A DNA stretch of 64,000 nucleotides from Pedobacter sp. WC2423 (GCF_040822065.1 NZ_CP162005.1:124001-188000); one strand, 5' to 3'. Shown: positions 32,655-41,745, numbered from the stretch's first letter. Notes: generated by a model not told the origin, from the letters alone. A program made the numbers and translations.

Positions 32655-34046
32655 CTAGGTGTAACCCAGGATTTTTAATACTTGCTTACTGTTTTGCTCT
32701 TCTCCAAATACCTCAAAGTTGAAAGTCTCGTCACGGTTGCGACGGATAATCACGTGTTTAGGACTCGGCAACAGACAGTGATGAATTCCACCATATCCGC
32801 TGAGTACTTCCTGGTAAGCTCCGGTATTGAAGAAGCCAAGGTATTGTACTTTACGTGTTTTAGGCATAAATACCGAGTTCATGTGTGCTTCCTGGTTGTA
32901 ATAATCCTGACCATCGCAGGTAATACCACCAAGATTCACTCTTTCGTACTCAGCATCCCAGTTATTGATTGGTAAGAGGATGTATTTTTGGTTTAAAGCC
33001 CATACATCAGGAAGGTTTGTAATGAAAGATCCGTCCAGCATTAACCATTTTTCACGGTCGTTTTGTTGTTTACGTCCTAATACTTTGTACAGGATACCGG
33101 AAGCTTCCGCTACTGTGTATTTACCGAATTCAGTAATAATATCTGGTTCTACAACATCGTGTTCTGCACAAATTTCTTTGATACGTTTAACGATTTCATT
33201 CACCATATATTCATAATCGAAGTCAAATACTAAAGAGTCTTTGAATGGCATACCACCACCGATGTCTAAAGTATCCAGCTCAGGATTAATTTTTTTGAAT
33301 TTACAGTATAAGGTTACGTATTTCTCCAGTTCGTTCCAGTAGTACGGAGAATCCGTGATTCCTGAATTGATAAAGAAATGCAGTAGTTTAACCCTGAAGT
33401 TAGGATTAGCAGAGATTTTGTTGTTATAGAACTCGATTACATCTTCCATACGTACGCCTAAACGTGAAGTATAGAATTGTGAGTCCGGCTGCTCTTCTGC
33501 CGCAATACGGATACCTAAATTACAAGGTGTTTCCAGCTCTACTTCGTCATCAAAAAGGTTAAATTCCTCTTTGTTGTCTAATACAGGGATGATATTTTTG
33601 TACCCATCATGCAACATATCAATGATATATTGTTTGTACTGATAAGTTTTAAAACCGTTACAGATAACGGTAATGTCTTTGGTCAGGGCGCCTTTTTTCT
33701 CAAGGGCCTCAATCATCGGCATATCGAACGCGGACGATGTCTCTAAGTGGATGCCATTTTTTAAAGCTTCTTCAACGATGTGCCTGAAGTGGGAGCTTTT
33801 TGTGCAATAGCAATACTTATAATCTCCACGGTAATTGTTCTTGATGATCGCGGTCTGAAACAACAGTTTTGCCTGTTGGATTTTTTTAGTGATCATCGGA
33901 AGATAAGTGAAACGTAATGGCGTACCATAAGTCTCAATCATTTCCATTAAATTCAGATCCTGAAAGTATAGTTCGTCATCGATGACACTGTATCCTTCTT
34001 GAGGAAAACCTACACTTAGATCAAGAAATTCGGAGTAACTCTGCAT
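32655..34046 (-). CDS. speA: Arginine decarboxylase (PLP, DAP/ornithine decarboxylase fold)
   Basis: This 463-residue PLP enzyme of the group IV decarboxylase fold has the PLP lysine region YKYCYCTKSSHFRHIV near residue 60, the glycine-rich LDIGGGMPF phosphate-binding motif, and the C-terminal EVLSGYGGIHHCLLPSPKHV segment. It is much shorter than E. coli SpeA (658 residues) but matches the short proteins called arginine decarboxylase in Bacteroidota. The head-to-head arginase gene and the following argS support an arginine role. Agmatine production for polyamines is the likely outcome. Substrate choice (arginine versus another diamino acid) is inference. Confidence 0.75.
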   Translation of the reverse strand: MQSYSEFLDLSVGFPQEGYSVIDDELYFQDLNLMEMIETYGTPLRFTYLPMITKKIQQAKLLFQTAIIKNNYRGDYKYCYCTKSSHFRHIVEEALKNGIHLETSSAFDMPMIEALEKKGALTKDITVICNGFKTYQYKQYIIDMLHDGYKNIIPVLDNKEEFNLFDDEVELETPCNLGIRIAAEEQPDSQFYTSRLGVRMEDVIEFYNNKISANPNFRVKLLHFFINSGITDSPYYWNELEKYVTLYCKFKKINPELDTLDIGGGMPFKDSLVFDFDYEYMVNEIVKRIKEICAEHDVVEPDIITEFGKYTVAEASGILYKVLGRKQQNDREKWLMLDGSFITNLPDVWALNQKYILLPINNWDAEYERVNLGGITCDGQDYYNQEAHMNSVFMPKTRKVQYLGFFNTGAYQEVLSGYGGIHHCLLPSPKHVIIRRNRDETFNFEVFGEEQNSKQVLKILGYT

Positions 34047-34096
34047 TTTTTATATTTTTGAACAATTATTTAAAGGGTTGACAAATTAAAATGAGT

Positions 34097-34104
34097 TAAT
34101 TTTG
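34097..34104 (+). promoter_or_regulatory. Candidate promoter of the arginase gene
   Basis: TAATTTTG matches TAnnTTTG, 44 bases before the start codon, with GGTTG at 34076-34080 as a possible -33 element 16 bases upstream. This spacing is slightly short. Confidence 0.45.
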
Positions 34105-34148
34105 GTGCCAAAGATAAACACTTTAAAATACACTGGTAATTTTATTTT

Positions 34149-35099
34149 ATGACGAAGAGCTTAAAGATTATAGAAGTTAAGTCGGAGTTGGGCGCAGGTA
34201 CACGCGGTGCCAGCCTGGGCGTTGACGCGATTAAGATTGCCGCCCTGGATTTTGGGAGTAGATTTTTTAAAAAACATAAGTCGGTTGAGGTTCCTAATGA
34301 GAACCATTTATTGCTTGAAAACACGGGTAGTCCATTCGCCAAGCGGATTTCTGGCATTTTGACCATGGTAGAAAGAGTTGCAGACGAAGTGACTGAAACG
34401 TTAGGCCGGAATGAATTCCCTATTGTGCTGGCGGGTGACCACAGTACTGCTGCGGGAACAATCACAGGAATAAAAAAAGCTTTTCCTAAATCAAAATTAG
34501 GGGTAATCTGGATCGATGCACACGCAGATATGCACTCTCCTTACACTACTCCGTCCGGAAATATGCACGGAATGCCGCTTGCCATGGTGCTGGATGAGGA
34601 CAATCTTGATGCAAAGGTTAATGAACTTGATCAGGAAACTCTTAATTACTGGTATCAGTTAAAAAACGTCGGTAAAATTGCACCGAAGATTAGTTATAGC
34701 GATCTTGTGCTGATTTCTGCGCGGGATATGGAGAAACCGGAAGAGAATTTACTGAAGAAAAATAAGGTAAAGCTGTACAGCACTGCTGAAGTCCGGAAAA
34801 GAGGGGTAGAGAGAATCGTTATTGAAACGATGCAATACCTGGATCAGTGCGATTTGATTTATGTATCTTTTGATGTGGATTCTATGGATCCTACAGCTTC
34901 AAGAGGTACTGGAACTCCCGTAGCTCAGGGGCTTACTGAGCGTGAGGCTGGTGCAATGATGTCCAGATTCCTTGCTTATCAAAAGGTATGTTGTTTTGAG
35001 ATTGTAGAAGTTAACCCGACCCTTGACAGGGAGAATCAAATGGCTGAGCACGCATTTGAAATTTTAATTAAGGCAACGAATGCCTTTAGAAACGAATAG
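34149..35099 (+). CDS. rocF: Arginase family protein
   Basis: This 316-residue manganese enzyme hydrolyses arginine to ornithine and urea. Metal-binding motifs are GDHSTAAGTITG, WIDAHADMHSP and SFDVDSMDPTASRGTGTPV, all intact. The SMDP spacing fits arginase rather than agmatinase, although agmatinase is the main alternative given the decarboxylase next door. The gene runs into the start region of argS, whose own ATG at 35104 lies 5 bases after the stop. Confidence 0.85.
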   Translation: MTKSLKIIEVKSELGAGTRGASLGVDAIKIAALDFGSRFFKKHKSVEVPNENHLLLENTGSPFAKRISGILTMVERVADEVTETLGRNEFPIVLAGDHSTAAGTITGIKKAFPKSKLGVIWIDAHADMHSPYTTPSGNMHGMPLAMVLDEDNLDAKVNELDQETLNYWYQLKNVGKIAPKISYSDLVLISARDMEKPEENLLKKNKVKLYSTAEVRKRGVERIVIETMQYLDQCDLIYVSFDVDSMDPTASRGTGTPVAQGLTEREAGAMMSRFLAYQKVCCFEIVEVNPTLDRENQMAEHAFEILIKATNAFRNE

Positions 35100-35103
35100 A
35101 ATT

Positions 35104-36885
35104 ATGAATATCCAACAACATATTATTACTGCGACCATCAATGCGGTCAAAGAACTATACAACCAGGATTTACCTGAAGCACAAGTTAATCTTCAGGATA
35201 CGCGCAGCGAATTTGAAGGAGAAATTACGATGGTTGTGTTTCCTGTAGTCCGATTTTCTAAAAAATCACCTGAAGCAACTGCGAATGACCTTGGAGAATA
35301 TCTTAAGGAACATATTGAAGAAATAACTGCGTTTAATGTCGTTAAGGGGTTCTTAAACCTGAGCATCGTCAGCACTTACTGGGTCGATCTTTTTCAGACT
35401 GACTTGCTGAAAGAGAGCTTTGGCACTATTCCATCGAATGGTAAAAAAGTAATGGTCGAATATTCTTCGCCAAATACCAATAAACCGCTTCACCTTGGAC
35501 ACGTTCGGAACAACTTATTAGGTTATTCTGTTTCTGAGCTTTTAAAAGCGAGTGGATCAGAAGTTTATAAGGTTAATTTGGTGAATGACAGGGGAATCCA
35601 TATCTGTAAGTCTATGCTGGCCTGGCAGAAATGGGGCAACGGCGAAACGCCTGAAAGCTCTGGTTTAAAGGGCGATCACCTGGTTGGTAAGTATTATGTG
35701 ATTTTCGATAAAGAATATAAAAAGGAAATCGAAGCACTGAAGGAAGCTGGTCAGACTGAGGATGAAGGCAAAAAGAATGCACCTTTAATCAAAGAAGCTC
35801 AGGCAATGTTATTGGCCTGGGAAGCTGGTGATGAAGAGGTGATCTCGTTGTGGAAGAAAATGAACGGATGGGTTTATGATGGCTTCGCTGTAAGTTACAA
35901 AAACCTGGGTGTTGATTTCGATAGGTATTATTACGAAAGTAATACCTATTTATTAGGAAAAGATACGGTTGAAGAAGGTTTAGCTAAAGGAGTTTTCTTT
36001 AAGAAACCTGATGGCTCTGTCTGGATTGATCTGACGGAAGACGGACTGGATCAGAAACTGGTACTTCGTGCGGATGGAACTTCAGTTTATATTACTCAGG
36101 ATCTGGGTACTGCACAAATGAAATATGATGATTTCAAAATGGATGAGTCTATTTATGTAGTGGGTAATGAGCAGGATTATCACTTTAAAGTACTGTTCCT
36201 GATTTTAGATAAGTTAGGCAAAAGCTGGGCTAAAGGATTATATCATTTATCTTATGGAATGGTAGATCTGCCAAGTGGTAAAATGAAATCACGGGAAGGT
36301 ACTGTAGTGGATGCGGATGATTTGATAGCGGAAATGATCGCTACCGCTAAGCAGAAAACTGAAGCACTGGGTAAAGTGGATCATTTCTGTGAGGAAGAGA
36401 AAGAGAGCCTTTACTATAAAATTGGAATGGGTGCTTTGAAATATTTTCTGCTGAAGGTTGAGCCTAAGAAACGTTTGCTATTCGATCCTGCTGAGTCTAT
36501 CGATTTCCAGGGAAATACAGGCCCGTTTATCCAATATACACACGCAAGGATTAAATCGCTGTTAAGTAAAGCTGAATATAAGAATGGACAGCATGTGGCT
36601 AATGATATTGCTTTATCAGCTACTGAGCTTGAAATGATCATATTATTATCAAGATATCCTGCTGAAATCGCTTCTTCCGCTAAAGCGTTTAGTCCGGCTA
36701 CTTTAGCGAACTATATTTATGAGGTGGCCAAGATGTTTAACAAGTTTTATCATGAAATCCCGCCAATTGTGAAGGAAGAAGATGAAGCGCTTAAACAACA
36801 TCGGTTAAATCTGAGCTGGGTAACTGCAAATGTTCTTAAATCTGGTATGCGTATTTTAGGAATTGAAGTTCCTGAAAGGATGTAA
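35104..36885 (+). CDS. argS: Arginyl-tRNA synthetase
   Basis: This 593-residue class I synthetase charges tRNA-Arg. The HIGH-like motif HLGHVRNNLLGY follows VEYSSPNTNKPL near residue 125. The KMSKS-like region lies in LPSGKMKSREGTVVDADDL, and the C-terminal helical anticodon-binding domain ends GMRILGIEVPERM. The start is set at 35104, because the frame opening at 35080 adds eight residues that overlap the arginase tail. It is co-directional with arginase. Confidence 0.93.
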   Translation: MNIQQHIITATINAVKELYNQDLPEAQVNLQDTRSEFEGEITMVVFPVVRFSKKSPEATANDLGEYLKEHIEEITAFNVVKGFLNLSIVSTYWVDLFQTDLLKESFGTIPSNGKKVMVEYSSPNTNKPLHLGHVRNNLLGYSVSELLKASGSEVYKVNLVNDRGIHICKSMLAWQKWGNGETPESSGLKGDHLVGKYYVIFDKEYKKEIEALKEAGQTEDEGKKNAPLIKEAQAMLLAWEAGDEEVISLWKKMNGWVYDGFAVSYKNLGVDFDRYYYESNTYLLGKDTVEEGLAKGVFFKKPDGSVWIDLTEDGLDQKLVLRADGTSVYITQDLGTAQMKYDDFKMDESIYVVGNEQDYHFKVLFLILDKLGKSWAKGLYHLSYGMVDLPSGKMKSREGTVVDADDLIAEMIATAKQKTEALGKVDHFCEEEKESLYYKIGMGALKYFLLKVEPKKRLLFDPAESIDFQGNTGPFIQYTHARIKSLLSKAEYKNGQHVANDIALSATELEMIILLSRYPAEIASSAKAFSPATLANYIYEVAKMFNKFYHEIPPIVKEEDEALKQHRLNLSWVTANVLKSGMRILGIEVPERM

Positions 36886-36920
36886 TCAGCTATTATTTTA
36901 GGTAATCATTTGATCAATTT

Positions 36921-38264
36921 ATGAATTGGAAAAAATTATTGTCTGCCAAACGGTGGGGAAATGAAGATCGCTTTGCTGGGAATGAAAAAGAGGCAAGATC
37001 TGAGTTTCAACGTGATTATGACAGGATTATCTTTTCTTCTCCTTTCAGAAGGCTGCAAAATAAAACACAGGTATTTCCTTTGCCAGGAAGTGTATTTGTA
37101 CATAACAGGCTGACTCATAGTTTAGAAGTTGCGAGTGTAGGGCGGTCATTGGGTACTATCTTTTACAACAGGATTAAAGAAATAGATCCGAATGTAGATG
37201 AGACTATTCCACTGCTTGCCGAAATTGGTAATATTATCGCTTCGGCTTGTCTGGCACATGATCTTGGAAACCCGGCTTTTGGACATTCCGGAGAATCTGC
37301 TATCTCTCATTATTTTACGACGGGGGATGGAAAGGTTTATCAGGATAGGGTAACTGAAGCTGAATGGCAGGACCTGATCAATTTTGAAGGGAATGCGAAT
37401 GCTTTAAGGATATTGACCCATGCTTTTGCCGGAAAAGGAACCGGAGGTTTTGCGTTGACTTATGCTACACTGGCTTCTATTGCGAAATATCCTTGTGCTT
37501 CTATCGCAGGTCATGATAAAACGAATATCAATACGAAGAAGTATGGTTTCTTTCAGGCGGAACAAAGCGGGTTTAAAAAGATAGCAGATGAAATGGGGCT
37601 GATCAAAGTTTCGGATGAGCCGCTGATTTATAAGCGTCACCCTTTGGTTTACCTGGTAGAAGCTGCGGATGATATTTGTTATAATATCATTGATCTGGAA
37701 GATGCGCATCGTTTGAAAATCCTGAGTTATCAGGAGGTAGAGAATTTATTATTGCCGTTATGTAATGATGTTAAACTGCCTGAACGTTTGTCGGAGATGG
37801 AGGATGATGATGCCAAGATCACACTGATGCGGGCGAAATCGATCAGTACGTTAATCGGGCAATGTTCTCAGGTGTTTTATAACAATCAGGAAGCGATTTT
37901 GAGTGGTGATTTCAACAAGAGTTTGCTGGATGCTATCCAGGAACCTTTTTTGTCAATTATGAAGTATATCGAGCGGATCTCTATTAAAAAGATTTACAAC
38001 TATTCTTCTGTTGTACAGATAGAGGTTGCGGGTTATAAAGTAATGGGTGGGTTGCTGGAGGAGTTTATTCCTGCTTATTTGAAAAATGAATCGAAATATC
38101 ATCAGAAATTAGTGGAATTGATTCCCAACCAGTTCAAGACCAAAGCCACTGACGACTATACAAAGATACTTTGCGTGCTGGATTTCGTATCTGGTATGAC
38201 GGATATCTATGCCGTTGAAATGTTTAGAAAAATAAAAGGAATTTCTTTTCCTTCAATGAGTTAA
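36921..38264 (+). CDS. dgt: Deoxyguanosinetriphosphate triphosphohydrolase
   Basis: This 447-residue HD-domain enzyme splits dGTP into deoxyguanosine and triphosphate. Metal residues are the histidine in NRLTHSLEVASVG and the HD pair in ACLAHDLGNPAFGHSGE. DDICYNIIDLEDA supplies the last aspartate. The N-terminal FRRLQNKTQVFPL is typical. The family can also limit phage DNA synthesis; no phage link is visible here. It ends 8 bases before a terminator hairpin. Confidence 0.9.
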   Translation: MNWKKLLSAKRWGNEDRFAGNEKEARSEFQRDYDRIIFSSPFRRLQNKTQVFPLPGSVFVHNRLTHSLEVASVGRSLGTIFYNRIKEIDPNVDETIPLLAEIGNIIASACLAHDLGNPAFGHSGESAISHYFTTGDGKVYQDRVTEAEWQDLINFEGNANALRILTHAFAGKGTGGFALTYATLASIAKYPCASIAGHDKTNINTKKYGFFQAEQSGFKKIADEMGLIKVSDEPLIYKRHPLVYLVEAADDICYNIIDLEDAHRLKILSYQEVENLLLPLCNDVKLPERLSEMEDDDAKITLMRAKSISTLIGQCSQVFYNNQEAILSGDFNKSLLDAIQEPFLSIMKYIERISIKKIYNYSSVVQIEVAGYKVMGGLLEEFIPAYLKNESKYHQKLVELIPNQFKTKATDDYTKILCVLDFVSGMTDIYAVEMFRKIKGISFPSMS

Positions 38265-38272
38265 AAAAGAAA

Positions 38273-38297
38273 ACCCCGGGGCATTCACTCCCGGGGT
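38273..38297. terminator. Terminator between dgt and AI-2E permease genes
   Basis: Arms ACCCCGGG/CCCGGGGT with a 9-nt loop, flanked by A-rich and T-rich stretches, between two convergent genes. Confidence 0.75.
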
Positions 38298-38338
38298 CTC
38301 TGGTTTTTAAAATTCAGCAACAAATTTTAATATCGTTA

Positions 38339-39460
38339 TTAATCTTTTTGTGTTCCGGATGTTAGTTTCACATTTCCTTTGCGTCTGAAGATAGGAAAAG
38401 TCATTGGACTTTTTGCAGGTCTTTCATCTCCAAATAGTACACCCCATTGTTTAAAGGACTCAGTTCTATCAAAAATAACTTTAAGTACTGCAATAAGCGG
38501 CATGGCCAGGAACATCCCGGAAACTCCTGCGATACTGCCTCCAACAACTACACCTAAAATCGCTATTAAAGCATTGATTTTTACTTTTGAACCGACAATC
38601 CTTGGCATCAGTATATTGTTGTCTAAAAATTGAACGGCTGCAATGACCGCTAAAACTGTAATTACTGGTGTAAGGGAAGTTGAAGCGGTTATGGTTAAAA
38701 GTACACCGATAATGTTCCCGATTAATGCACCTACGTAAGGGATCAGGTTCAAAATGGCGAAGATGATTCCAATTAAGAGCGCATGTTGAATACCAAAAAG
38801 CATCAGCAGACCTCCTAAAAGAATAGTCATATAAGTGATTTGTATCAGTAAGCCTACCAGGTAATTTTTGATAATAGATTCAGTTTCATAGATAGCCTCT
38901 TTAACTTTCGGGTGATCCGGAGTTTTAAACCACATAAAAACGAAGCGTAACAGGATGTCTTTGTAGAAAAGCATCAGGTAGATGTAGATTGGAAGAAGAC
39001 CGACAAATACAAATACTGAACTCAGTGTTAAAGCAGCACCACTTGCCATTCCACCTGCCATATTTAACAGATCGTTGCTTTTTTTATTGATGAAATTCAG
39101 TTGTTCGGTAGGTGAATAATGGCTGATATTACTTATCCACTCGCTTAATGATTTTAGATGCTGGGCTACGTTTTTCTTGATTTCAGGAAAGTCTGAAACC
39201 AGATTACCTACCTGGGAGGTGAAAAACCAGGCAATGATACCTATGAAAATTACAACCAGTAAAATAGGAAAGATGATTGCGATGATTTCCGGAACTTTAT
39301 ATTTCCTTAGCCAGCGGTAAACAGGTAACAGCATGATACTGATAAAGAATGCCATAATAACAGGCATGATAATATCACTGGCAACGACGAATAACGCACC
39401 AATCAGTACCAAACCGAGTAACTCAATTGACCGCTTGACGGTGAGAGGTAATTCTTTCAT
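38339..39460 (-). CDS. AI-2E family transporter
   Basis: This 373-residue inner-membrane protein has about eight hydrophobic helices. It carries the family signature around LLGGLLMLFGIQHALLIGIIFAILNLIPYVG and the later PRIVGSKVKINALIAILGVVVGGSIAGVSGMFLAMPL. Members are secondary transporters, some moving sodium/protons or autoinducer-2; the substrate here is unknown. The C-terminal tail is basic. It is divergent from mnmE. Confidence 0.85.
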   Translation of the reverse strand: MKELPLTVKRSIELLGLVLIGALFVVASDIIMPVIMAFFISIMLLPVYRWLRKYKVPEIIAIIFPILLVVIFIGIIAWFFTSQVGNLVSDFPEIKKNVAQHLKSLSEWISNISHYSPTEQLNFINKKSNDLLNMAGGMASGAALTLSSVFVFVGLLPIYIYLMLFYKDILLRFVFMWFKTPDHPKVKEAIYETESIIKNYLVGLLIQITYMTILLGGLLMLFGIQHALLIGIIFAILNLIPYVGALIGNIIGVLLTITASTSLTPVITVLAVIAAVQFLDNNILMPRIVGSKVKINALIAILGVVVGGSIAGVSGMFLAMPLIAVLKVIFDRTESFKQWGVLFGDERPAKSPMTFPIFRRKGNVKLTSGTQKD

Positions 39461-39519
39461 ATTGTAATGTAAATGTTAATTTTCAAGGGTTAAACATGAA
39501 AAGATAGCAAATGTTTGGG

Positions 39520-39527
39520 TATTTTTG
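39520..39527 (+). promoter_or_regulatory. Candidate -7 promoter element for mnmE
   Basis: TATTTTTG matches TAnnTTTG, 28 bases before the mnmE start codon. No clear -33 element was found. Confidence 0.45.
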
Positions 39528-39555
39528 CGCAATCTTAAACTAAGTTCTGTCCGTT

Positions 39556-40926
39556 ATGATTACAAATGAAACAATAGTAGCTTTATCAACCCCACCTGGA
39601 GCGGGTGCCATTGGCGTAATCCGTTTATCTGGGAAAGATGCTATTGCGATCGCAAATTCCGTATTTAGCGGAAAGGATCTGTTGAGCCAACCTACACATA
39701 CACTGCATTTTGGATTGATTAAAGATGGTGACATCGTGATTGATGAAGTAGTGGTAAGTTTGTTCGTAGGCCCTAAGTCTTATACGAAAGAGAACGTGAT
39801 AGAGATCTCTTGCCACGGGTCAAATTATATCATTCAGCAGATTATTAATTTATTGATAAAAAAGGGTGCTTCGGCAGCGAAACCAGGAGAATTCACTTTA
39901 AGAGCGTTTTTGAATGGTGCCATGGATTTATCTCAGGCAGAAGCTGTGGCGGACTTGATTTCTTCAGATTCACAGGCTGCGCATAGTGTTGCAATGAATC
40001 AGTTAAGGGGCGGTTTTAGTACGGAATTGAATGTATTGCGTGAACAGCTGATCCATTTTGCTTCCATGATTGAATTGGAGCTTGATTTTTCTGAGGAGGA
40101 TGTGGAGTTTGCAAACAGAGATCAGTTGCAGGAATTAATTAATAAGATTACGATCGTATTGAATAAGCTGATCCGTTCTTTTGAATTGGGGAATGTGATC
40201 AAGGAAGGTATCAATACGGTAATTGCTGGCAGGCCGAATGCGGGTAAATCTACTTTGTTGAATGCACTGTTGAACGAGGACAGGGCAATTGTTAGTGAGA
40301 TTGCAGGAACGACAAGGGATACGATAGAGGAAGTTTTAAATATCAATGGTATTAACTTCCGATTAATTGATACGGCGGGTATACGCGAAGCTACAGACAC
40401 GATAGAAGCGATAGGAGTAGAGAAGACGATGCTGAAGATTAGCCAGTCTGCTGTTTTAGTTTATTTGTTCGATGTGCTGAACTTGACTGCGAACGAGATC
40501 AGGGACGATATTGCAAGTCTATATAAACCTGGGTTGGCTTTTATTGCAGTAGCGAATAAGATTGATTTGTCGTTTAGTGACAGGTTAAAGGAGTTGAATT
40601 TACCTGCTGAGATTAAGTTTATTGGGATATCCGCGAAGGAAAATCAAAATGTGGAGGAATTGAAGGAGTTGTTGTATGAGACTGTGATAGGGGATAAGTT
40701 GTCGGAGAATCATACGATGGTTACGAATATCAGGCATGTGGAAGCGTTAAGGAAGACGCAAGAGTCGTTGAATAGCGTTTCGCAAGGGTTGATTAACCCG
40801 GTTACTTCGGATTTTTTGGCGACTGATATAAAACAGGCGCTGTATTATCTGGGAGAGATTACTGGAAAGGTTACTACGGATGATTTGCTGGATAATATTT
40901 TTAGTAAGTTTTGTATCGGAAAGTAA
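39556..40926 (+). CDS. mnmE: tRNA modification GTPase MnmE
   Basis: This 456-residue GTPase works with MnmG on the wobble uridine of certain tRNAs. The N-terminal folate-binding domain begins with TIVALSTPPGAGAIGVIRLSG. The G domain has P-loop GRPNAGKS at residues 225-232, EIAGTTRDTIEE (switch I), DTAGIRE and NKID. The C-terminal catalytic motif is FCIGK at the very end, with the cysteine intact. The last 18 bases (40909-40926) are repeated at 62014-62031, so this gene serves as the attachment site of a genomic island. The reading frame is not disrupted. Confidence 0.95.
   Translation: MITNETIVALSTPPGAGAIGVIRLSGKDAIAIANSVFSGKDLLSQPTHTLHFGLIKDGDIVIDEVVVSLFVGPKSYTKENVIEISCHGSNYIIQQIINLLIKKGASAAKPGEFTLRAFLNGAMDLSQAEAVADLISSDSQAAHSVAMNQLRGGFSTELNVLREQLIHFASMIELELDFSEEDVEFANRDQLQELINKITIVLNKLIRSFELGNVIKEGINTVIAGRPNAGKSTLLNALLNEDRAIVSEIAGTTRDTIEEVLNINGINFRLIDTAGIREATDTIEAIGVEKTMLKISQSAVLVYLFDVLNLTANEIRDDIASLYKPGLAFIAVANKIDLSFSDRLKELNLPAEIKFIGISAKENQNVEELKELLYETVIGDKLSENHTMVTNIRHVEALRKTQESLNSVSQGLINPVTSDFLATDIKQALYYLGEITGKVTTDDLLDNIFSKFCIGK
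40909..40926 (+). other. Left attachment site (attL) at the 3' end of mnmE
   Basis: TTTTGTATCGGAAAGTAA codes for FCIGK-stop of MnmE. The same 18 bases, with two synonymous differences, recur at 62014-62031. SGI1-type islands integrate into exactly this 18-bp end of mnmE (trmE/thdF). Confidence 0.75.
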
Positions 40927-40968
40927 CAAACGATAAATAATAATAAAAATCGCTTAATAAAACCTATT

Positions 40969-41003
40969 AAAAAACCTTATAATCAATCATTATGAGGTTT
41001 TTT
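40969..41003 (+). terminator. Terminator downstream of mnmE
   Basis: 15-bp stem (AAAAAACCTTATAAT with its partner, one T-G pair) and 5-nt loop followed by a T-run, 42 bases after the mnmE stop codon and already inside the left repeat boundary. Confidence 0.7.
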
Positions 41004-41118
41004 TATTTCTTGAGGTTTTTATATTTTTTTTACCTTTCGTTAATATTTTTACCTTTATTAGGATGTTTTTAAAAAGGTACAAATGAGTAAAGTATTTTTA
41101 GTGTATCGGAGAAATGAT

Positions 41119-41168
41119 GAAACACTTTGAAACATCAGGAAACAGGTGGAAACATCCTGAAACAATTT
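41119..41168 (+). repeat. Five GAAACA repeats at exact 10-bp spacing
   Basis: GAAACA followed by four variable bases occurs at 41119, 41129, 41139, 41149 and 41159 without interruption. A 10-bp period puts every copy on the same face of the helix, as in binding arrays for recombination directionality factors, integrase arms or regulators. It ends 4 bases before the excisionase-like remnant start at 41172. Confidence 0.85.
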
Positions 41169-41171
41169 TGT

Positions 41172-41384
41172 ATGAGTTCAAATATCAGATTGAATAGATT
41201 TTGCGAGGAGTGTAATGCATTATTTGTCGCTAAGACTACAGTGACACGATTTTGTAGCAGGTCTTGTAATGGTAAAAATCTTAAGAACAAGATAAAACGA
41301 TTAAAGATTGAAAACAGTAATCAGGAAACCAAGAAATTTAAAGAAGGAGCAGGAAATGTACAAAATTTTCAGACAAATATATAG
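41172..41384 (+). CDS. Truncated zinc-ribbon excisionase-like protein
   Basis: This 70-residue product begins MSSNIRLNRFCEECNALFVAK. It carries a zinc ribbon of two cysteine pairs (CEEC and the CSRSC stretch) and a basic helix (KNLKNKIKRLKIE). In Bacteroidota integrative elements I know this N-terminal region as the start of helix-turn-helix (excisionase-type) proteins of roughly 110-130 residues, where a DNA-binding HTH follows. Here the frame ends soon after the ribbon, so the HTH is missing. The start is set at 41172 (ATG), because upstream bases are the GAAACA array. It is probably a decayed element gene. Confidence 0.55.
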   Translation: MSSNIRLNRFCEECNALFVAKTTVTRFCSRSCNGKNLKNKIKRLKIENSNQETKKFKEGAGNVQNFQTNI

Positions 41385-41414
41385 AGTGATGAAGAAAGAT
41401 GCGAAGCCATAGGA

Positions 41415-41657
41415 TTATAAGGGGGCTTCTGGAAAGAAATCACCAAATGAGCACTTGAGAATCTTGGCCAATTGGTTGAGATGACTAATATTATATTTCG
41501 CCCGATATTTGGAACTTTCAATATGGCCAATAAATCCAACAGAAAGATCCAGCGCCAACGCCAATTCAGCTTGAGAAATACCTGCACTCACACGTAGCTC
41601 ACGTACCTTATTAATTACGTAAATATCAATTTCTGATTTACTGGGTGCTTTATTCAT
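41415..41657 (-). CDS. XRE family transcriptional regulator
   Basis: This 80-residue Cro/CI-type DNA-binding protein has the helix-turn-helix RELRVSAGISQAELALALDLSVGFIGHIESSKYR, with the typical N-cap IESSKY. The start is set at 41657 (MNKAPSKSEIDIYV); the longer frame adds 26 unlikely residues. It is divergent from a small membrane protein gene, and the inverted repeat at 41705-41732 between them is a likely operator. Targets could be the divergent gene or the nearby island genes. Confidence 0.8.
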   Translation of the reverse strand: MNKAPSKSEIDIYVINKVRELRVSAGISQAELALALDLSVGFIGHIESSKYRAKYNISHLNQLAKILKCSFGDFFPEAPL

Positions 41658-41704
41658 TACCCTGCAATAAAAGAAAAGCATATTTTCCAAACACCGATAC
41701 ATGT

Positions 41705-41732
41705 ATAAGTAAAATTGATTATATTTACTTAT
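41705..41732. promoter_or_regulatory. Candidate operator, ATAAGTAAA/TTTACTTAT inverted repeat
   Basis: A 9-bp perfect inverted repeat with a 10-base A/T-rich spacer lies between the divergent XRE gene and the small membrane protein gene. Position and symmetry fit a repressor site that would also cover a promoter. Confidence 0.5.
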
Positions 41733-41745
41733 CAAACGTTTGCAT

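Noticed and set aside
41090-41113. Third possible att copy (TATTTTTAGT followed by GTATCGGA) near the left end of the island
   Set aside because: It resembles the mnmE end only if seven bases are skipped, does not encode FCIGK-stop, and overlaps a short frame MSKVFLVYRRNDETL that explains the sequence as well. Too weak to claim a nested element.
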